Assembly (NCBI GenBank): GCA_029641185.1 | Contig: JAPWGK010000005.1 | Coordinates: 2,294,001 to 2,358,000 of the forward strand | Reading direction: 5' to 3' | DNA length: 64,000 nt | From: Pseudofabraea citricarpa | Taxonomy: Eukaryota > Ascomycota > Leotiomycetes > Helotiales > Dermateaceae | Shown here: positions 58,924 to 64,000 of the stretch, piece by piece | Position numbering within the stretch: the stretch's first letter is position 1 | Layout: every line of letters begins with the position of its first letter | Program-made: the position numbers and the translations under genes | The notes under the pieces: generated by a model | What the model saw: the letters and a program-made list of their open reading frames with translations, nothing else | Databases searched by the model: none | Told to the model about the DNA's origin: nothing

Positions 58924-60717
58924 CTTTGCTGATTCAAGAAAAGCCCTCTACCAGGACTTATATGTGCCTCCTTTAATGATCGTGAACCGATTGAGGTCGG
59001 GTGGTGCGGATTGGGGGGGAGGGAAGGTGTGGAGAGGTGACCCTGTCTTCTGTTTGGTGCAGCTGCGAACCTGAATTATTTTGGAGGTGAGACTGATAAC
59101 ACCCCAGCACAGCGGCGGCGGCAGTGAGCAGTCACGTTGGAAGCGAGGGAGCGAGAGAGGGAGTTCTACCGTACTGCTGTAGGGCGGCGGCTGTCAGGCG
59201 GTGAGGCGTGTGTTCCAGTGAGTCGCGAAGGGTGATGATCATATCACGGGGTTGTGCCAATTACATTATTATACAGAATCATCATGCCGCCGGTTTTTAT
59301 CTCTGTGCGGATGAGACGTGCCAGACGCCCCTGCGTGCCCTGCAAGATGCAAAATTGAAACTATTCCAGCTGATCATCCCACTACTGTATGAGGGGCTAC
59401 CGCATCGAAAGTGCCAGCGCAGTCTCGAAAGAAGCACATCTCCACAGGGATCCTTTGTCAGCAATTGCCAGTGGGACCGGATGACGATGACGCAAGAGGG
59501 AGAGAGCGCCGGCGGACATGCTGCGGTACCTGTTGTGTCTTTTTATTCATTATAGCTTCATTTTGATTTTGATTTTGATTTTGTATAGATAAACTCAATA
59601 CATCTTTTCTAGGCATGTGAACATTTACTTTAATTCCCTTAGCTACATTTTAAATAATAAGCCTTTCTACTATTAGCGATCGTCTTGCACTAAAAATTCC
59701 ATCTCAGATATGGGCAAAGGACATAGTACACAACAAGCATATAAAGTAGCTTTGGCTACAGTAGATTATCTAGACTTTCTATTCTTAGATCCGCTTACTG
59801 GTAATCCAAAGTTTGAACAAACACAAAGCAAGCAGGTCGGTGTATGGAAATGACTGACATGTGAGTTGATGTATGGAGTACGTAGTATGTGCAGAATAAC
59901 CAGAATAATATCTAGAATAACGGAAACATATATGATAGCAAGGTCCAACCAGATTCTACATCTTGAAGTTGATCTGTTGCATGTCATCACTGCCAGGCTA
60001 TGGACAGAGTTCAGTGTTTGTTCATTGCCAATGAACTTTCATTCCGGCCAAACACAACCATAAGTCTAGCTCTACAACACTAGGTCACATAGCCTCTCCT
60101 ATTATTGTCAGACTTGCCCGAATCATCAGCAATATTGACTTGTTGATGATTCCAACCCACCAAGGAAGCGTGAATAGCATCACGTGTTATCCCATTCCAA
60201 GCGAGCCAATCACAACCCCTCTGGGCCCAGGTTGGACAACCATCCCGCCCGCCCTTCAAACGTCTAGATCGATCACAAAGCAAAGCGCTGGACGTCAGCA
60301 AACCACCAGCCCTGACCTGACGACAACCACAACACACCTCTGAATACCCTCGCTCGGTCGGGGTACTCCCAGCGATACCATCTGAGCATTGTAGTCCTCC
60401 ATTGATCGCTGCCCCCAAGCGTCACTCTGGTCAAAGTCCGAACACAGGCGTCAATCACTCTGTGCAACGAGGCTGAGGGATATTACCCCCCAAACCACAA
60501 TCTTTCATCATCGTCGCAGTCACAGTCATAGTCTCGGTCTCGATCTCAGCCATAACAACTCCTGTTTGCGCCCTGCCAGTGCTTCCTCTAAGACCTCTTG
60601 ATTCTCTTATACAGTAACCTACCTTATCGGCAACAACATCTTCACCTGCACAGTTCACAGTGCTGCCACGCTCCTTCCGATTCCCTTCACTTTAGATTAT
60701 TCACACTCGTTCGCAGC
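58924..60717. other. Intergenic: divergent BAG and Grr1-like promoters
   Basis: 1.8 kb between divergently transcribed genes. Contains a TTTTGA hexamer repeat (about 59560-59583). The last 250 bases before 60718 are CT/CA-rich, as in many fungal 5' leaders. Frames 59208-59555 and 60080-60418 have no domain support. Confidence 0.5.
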
Positions 60718-62717
60718 ATGCGGGGCTCTGTTCCTATCATGGCCCCGATCACCACCAGTGCGCCCTACCGCGCCAGCCCCGAGCCCGAAGGCGATTCCCA
60801 GTCGTCGTCGAGCAACTCCCCAGCTCGAGCTGATTTCGAAGAATCCGATTTCTATGCTGGGAATAACGACTCGCAGTCATCCCTAGGCGTTCCAACATTC
60901 CAAGACATGGCGGTATCGGAGGAAACTTGCACGCCTCCTGTAAATCGATTACCAGCCGAGGTCCTCATCGCCATATTCTCGAAATTGACCAGCTCCGCCG
61001 ACCTCCTGAATAGTATGCTAGTTTCAAAAGACTGGGCTCGAAATACAGTCGACCTGTTATGGCATCGACCAGCCTGTACTACTTGGCCGAAGCACAGCTC
61101 GATTTGTTACACTCTCTCCAAGATCCGCCCGTATTTCCCATACCGAGATTTCATAAAGCGTCTGAATCTTGCCGCGTTGGCAGAACGTGTGAGTGATGGG
61201 AGTGTCGAACCTCTCTCTGTTTGCACGAGGGTGGAACGCTTGACTTTGACAGCATGTAGGGGTCTTACCGACTCTGGTTTGATTAGCCTTATTACAGGTA
61301 GCAGCCATTTGCTGGCCTTGGACATCTCGGGGGATTTGGAGATTACCGAAGAATCTATGTTTGCGCTCGCAGAAAACTGCCAACGCCTACAGGGTTTAAA
61401 CATCTCTTCGTGCAAAAGAATATCAAACGATTCTATGGTCAGTGTGGCTGAGAATTGCGGGTATATCAAGAGGGTAAGGATAATTGCAATCTATAGTTTG
61501 AAGTTGAAACTGATGATCTCTAGCTCAAACTTAATGACTGCGATCAGCTCGAAGACTCGGCAATCACAGCTTTTGCCACAAATTGTCCCAACATCTTGGA
61601 AATTGATCTCCACCAATGTCGAGCGATCGGCAATGATCCAGTCACCTCCCTGCTGGCTAACGGCAAGAGTCTTCGGGAACTGCGGTTATCTTTCTGTGAT
61701 CTCATCAGCGACGACGCTTTCTTGAATCTACCATACCGACAGACGTACGAGAACCTTCGCATATTAGATTTAACCAGCTGCGCTCGACTCACTGACCGGG
61801 CTATCGAGAAGATTATTGAGGTTGCACCGCGACTCCGCAACCTGGTTTTTGCCAAATGCCGAAACCTCACAGATGTAGCTGTGCAGGCTATCAGCAGGCT
61901 CGGAAAGAATCTACACTACCTGCACTTGGGACACTGTGGTCAAATAACCGATGCTGGTGTTATGGGGCTTGTACGTTCATGCAACCGGATTCGGTACATA
62001 GATCTTGGATGTTGTACTCATCTCACCGATGACTCTGTCACTATGTTAGCCACGTTACCCAAGTTAAGGCGGATAGGCCTGGTCAAGTGTTCGAATATCA
62101 CTGACAAGAGCGTTTTTGCTCTGTCTGCACCTCAGATCATCCAACGTAGAGGTCTTGATCGAAGAGAGGAACTCACCTCGACTTTGAGTAGTCTCGAGAG
62201 AGTTCATCTAAGTTACTGTACGAATTTGACCTTGCGAGTAAGTTATCCTTCTCAACTTTTAAGGAATTGAACTGACAATTCCCACCCAGAGCATCATTGT
62301 GCTTTTGAACCGATGCCAACGGTTGACTCATTTGAGTTTGACTGGTGTGCAGGCTTTTCTTCGTGAAGACCTCGAGGCGTTTTGTAGAGATGCACCACCA
62401 GGTAGGTACTTCTACAATTTAAACTACCTTGCTAATAGTTTAAAGACTTCACTGAACACCAACGCAACGTCTTTTGCGTGTTTTCCGGTCAGGGCGTGAT
62501 AGATCTACGCAAGTACTTGAATGAGAGCACGGAACCAGGTATTATCATGGCCCGTCGTCATGCCAGAAGCGAATTGCCACCAGACCTGGATGACGATGAT
62601 CAAACCATGACCGGCGTGCCACCAGTGACGATCCTTAATGTTGCTGATGATGAGGTAGATGATGAAGAGCTCGAAGAAAGAGATGTCAGTCAAAACTTTG
62701 ACGGAGCTCCTACATGA
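60718..62717 (+). CDS. Grr1-like F-box/LRR protein, SCF substrate receptor
   Basis: Four exons: 60718-61473, 61524-62237, 62290-62401 and 62446-62717 (introns 50, 52, 52... the last 44 nt), encoding 617 aa. The F-box spans about residues 75-119 (PVNRLPAEVLIAIFSKLTS ... VDLLWHRP) and is followed by cysteine-type leucine-rich repeats to about residue 530 (repeated LxLxxCxxITDxxV patterns, e.g. LNISSCKRISNDS, LHLGHCGQITDAG, IDLGCCTHLTDDS). The final exons give the conserved FTEHQRNVFCVFSGQGV. The tail is acidic. This is the layout of Grr1/Grr-type receptors of the SCF ubiquitin ligase, which in yeast link glucose and amino-acid signals to degradation of cyclins and regulators. The start could also be ATG 60739, seven codons later. 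Confidence 0.93.
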
Positions 62718-63721
62718 GAGCGTCTGAGGAAAGGAAGGCGTTTCTAAAGAACGAGGTGTACTGGTACAATCAAGGATTCTAGCAAGCAGAATCGATAGAG
62801 GCACACCAGATAGAAGTCTGGTCATTTGAGACGCCATTATAGCATCTTAGACATTGCCGTGGAGTGGGTTTAACTCGAGAGTGTTTTCATGGAACATACG
62901 ACACTCTGTTTCAAGCATGGATTTTCAAGCGTAAGAGGGAAGGGTGAATACAAATCGGGTCGGAATGGGGCGTTCTGGGTTTTAATCGGCGCTAAGGACC
63001 GAGATACATCAGTTGAGACTATTCTCCTGTTATATGGGTTGCGGGCATGGTATCCAGATACGATATCGATTTTTTATTCCTTCCAAGGACCTCATGAAAT
63101 AGTCTTGTGGATGTGAAATGATTGTTTGATTGGGAATTGTGCGGGCAGTCAGAATAGTGTTCGGACACTCGGATATTTCAAAGCTCTTGAATTTTTTTCG
63201 AAATCACAAGCGCTCTCGAGTCACTGAAACCCATTCATTGGCTAGCATTGAGATAGTTCCATAATGCTTTTGAATACCCACAAAGGTATTTTTGAAACTC
63301 AAAACTGAAAGCCTTTCTTTTCATAATCATCTATTTCATAATCATCTAGCAAGAATTTCGCACATCCACACATGAAGGGATTAGGAGAAAAGTCACAACG
63401 AGGGAAGAGGCAGGAGGCCGAGCTGGCATTCAATGTTCATTGCTCTTCCAAGTTTGACTCATATTGTTTTGGCTTGTCTTATTCTTTTCTGCATGTAGCA
63501 AGACTCACTTCTCGCTTCTTTTATTATCCTCTTTTCCGGTCGCCTAACTGACTGAGCAAAGGACAGAAAGAAAGAAAGCCATTTTACCTCCCACCCTAAC
63601 ACCAACTGCTAAACTGCCAAACCGCAAAGTCGTAGTCAAACACTTAAAAAGAAAGAGCAAAATCAAAGAACCGCTGCTACCGCTGCTGTGCAGTTGACGC
63701 TCCCGATGCTAGTCGGTATAT
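62718..63721. other. Intergenic 3' to Grr1-like gene
   Basis: 1.0 kb between convergent genes: 3' flanks with no coding frame I can support and no RNA gene. A TTTCATAATCATCTA phrase is repeated twice near 63318-63348. Confidence 0.45.
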
Positions 63722-64000
63722 TCAGGACCAAGCACCTCCCACCCCTATTCCCATCCCCATACCGTCCAGGAACCGGCGGACCGACAGGTCCTTCACCTTC
63801 TCTAGGCGCGAAGGAGGTTCTAATCCGCGTCCGACGTTCTTCTTCTCGATGATCTCCCACTCTTCTTCCCACTTCTCCTTTTCCGTATCGATCCCACTCT
63901 CTTTGGCTTGCTGCAGCTTCTTCTTCTTCTTCTTTTCCCTCTCTTCCTCCTCCACCCTAGAGGCTTGTCGACACTCGCTGCACTCCGTTTCGACATACTT
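63722..64000 (-). CDS. C-terminal part of a Lys/Glu-rich protein, cut by window edge
   Basis: An open minus-strand frame runs from the window edge to TAG/TGA at 63722. It encodes YVETECSECRQAS, then a strongly charged stretch (VEEEEREKKKKKKLQQAKE and EKEKWEEEWEIIEKK) likely to form a coiled coil or disordered helix, and a Gly-rich tail ending GMGMGIGVGGAWS. The in-frame ATG at 63955 is internal, so the true start is outside. The C-x-x-C at the left might belong to a zinc-binding element. I do not recognise the family. Confidence 0.5.
   Translation of the reverse strand, partial: KYVETECSECRQASRVEEEEREKKKKKKLQQAKESGIDTEKEKWEEEWEIIEKKNVGRGLEPPSRLEKVKDLSVRRFLDGMGMGIGVGGAWS

Overview
The window looks like nuclear DNA of a filamentous ascomycete (Pezizomycotina; Leotiomycetes is my guess, from general resemblance only). 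Evidence: short phase-consistent introns of about 44-120 nt with GTAAGT/GTATGT-type donors, single-copy fungal housekeeping genes (MOT1, uL13/Rpl16, Grr1-like, Pff1-like), fungal-only families (DUF7708, DUF7025-AAA, fungal kinase-like proteins), and a 13 kb extremely A+T-rich, TpA-rich block typical of repeat-induced point mutation (RIP). All spliced models were joined by hand; where I give a protein length, the exon lengths sum to a multiple of three.

Layout. 1-1.3 kb: an intact fungal kinase-like gene. 1.7-15.9 kb: a second fungal kinase gene split in two by about 13.0 kb of RIP-degraded repeat DNA; the kinase reading frame stops a few codons before the element and resumes on its far side. 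16.4-19.7 kb: an MFS transporter converging on a GT8 glycosyltransferase. 21.2-27.5 kb: an accessory patch with a small Cys/His protein, a frameshifted DUF7708 gene, and a nine-exon DUF7025/AAA ATPase transcribed head to head with it. 28.9-39.5 kb: MOT1 and an Ark1/Prk1-type kinase diverging from a 1.5 kb low-complexity promoter region. 41.2-49.3 kb: epoxide hydrolase, short-chain dehydrogenase and a vacuolar M28 membrane protease. 49.3-52.9 kb: gene-free DNA carrying an unusual dispersed repeat array. 53-54.8 kb: an AMP-binding acyl-CoA synthetase. 56.1-62.7 kb: ribosomal protein uL13, a membrane-anchored UBL-BAG cochaperone and a Grr1-like F-box/LRR protein. The right edge cuts a Lys/Glu-rich gene.

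Most genes are independent units and I see no biosynthetic cluster. The best candidate for something undescribed is the array at 49754-52213: about 16 copies of an 18-bp motif close to GTTTTGTTGCATATCGCA, in its first part interleaved with six palindromic AAAGTACTTT-like boxes, all but one copy on the same strand, with later copies decayed by C-to-T and G-to-A changes. Second comes the kinase gene broken by a RIP-degraded element, and third the frameshifted immune-like DUF7708 gene.
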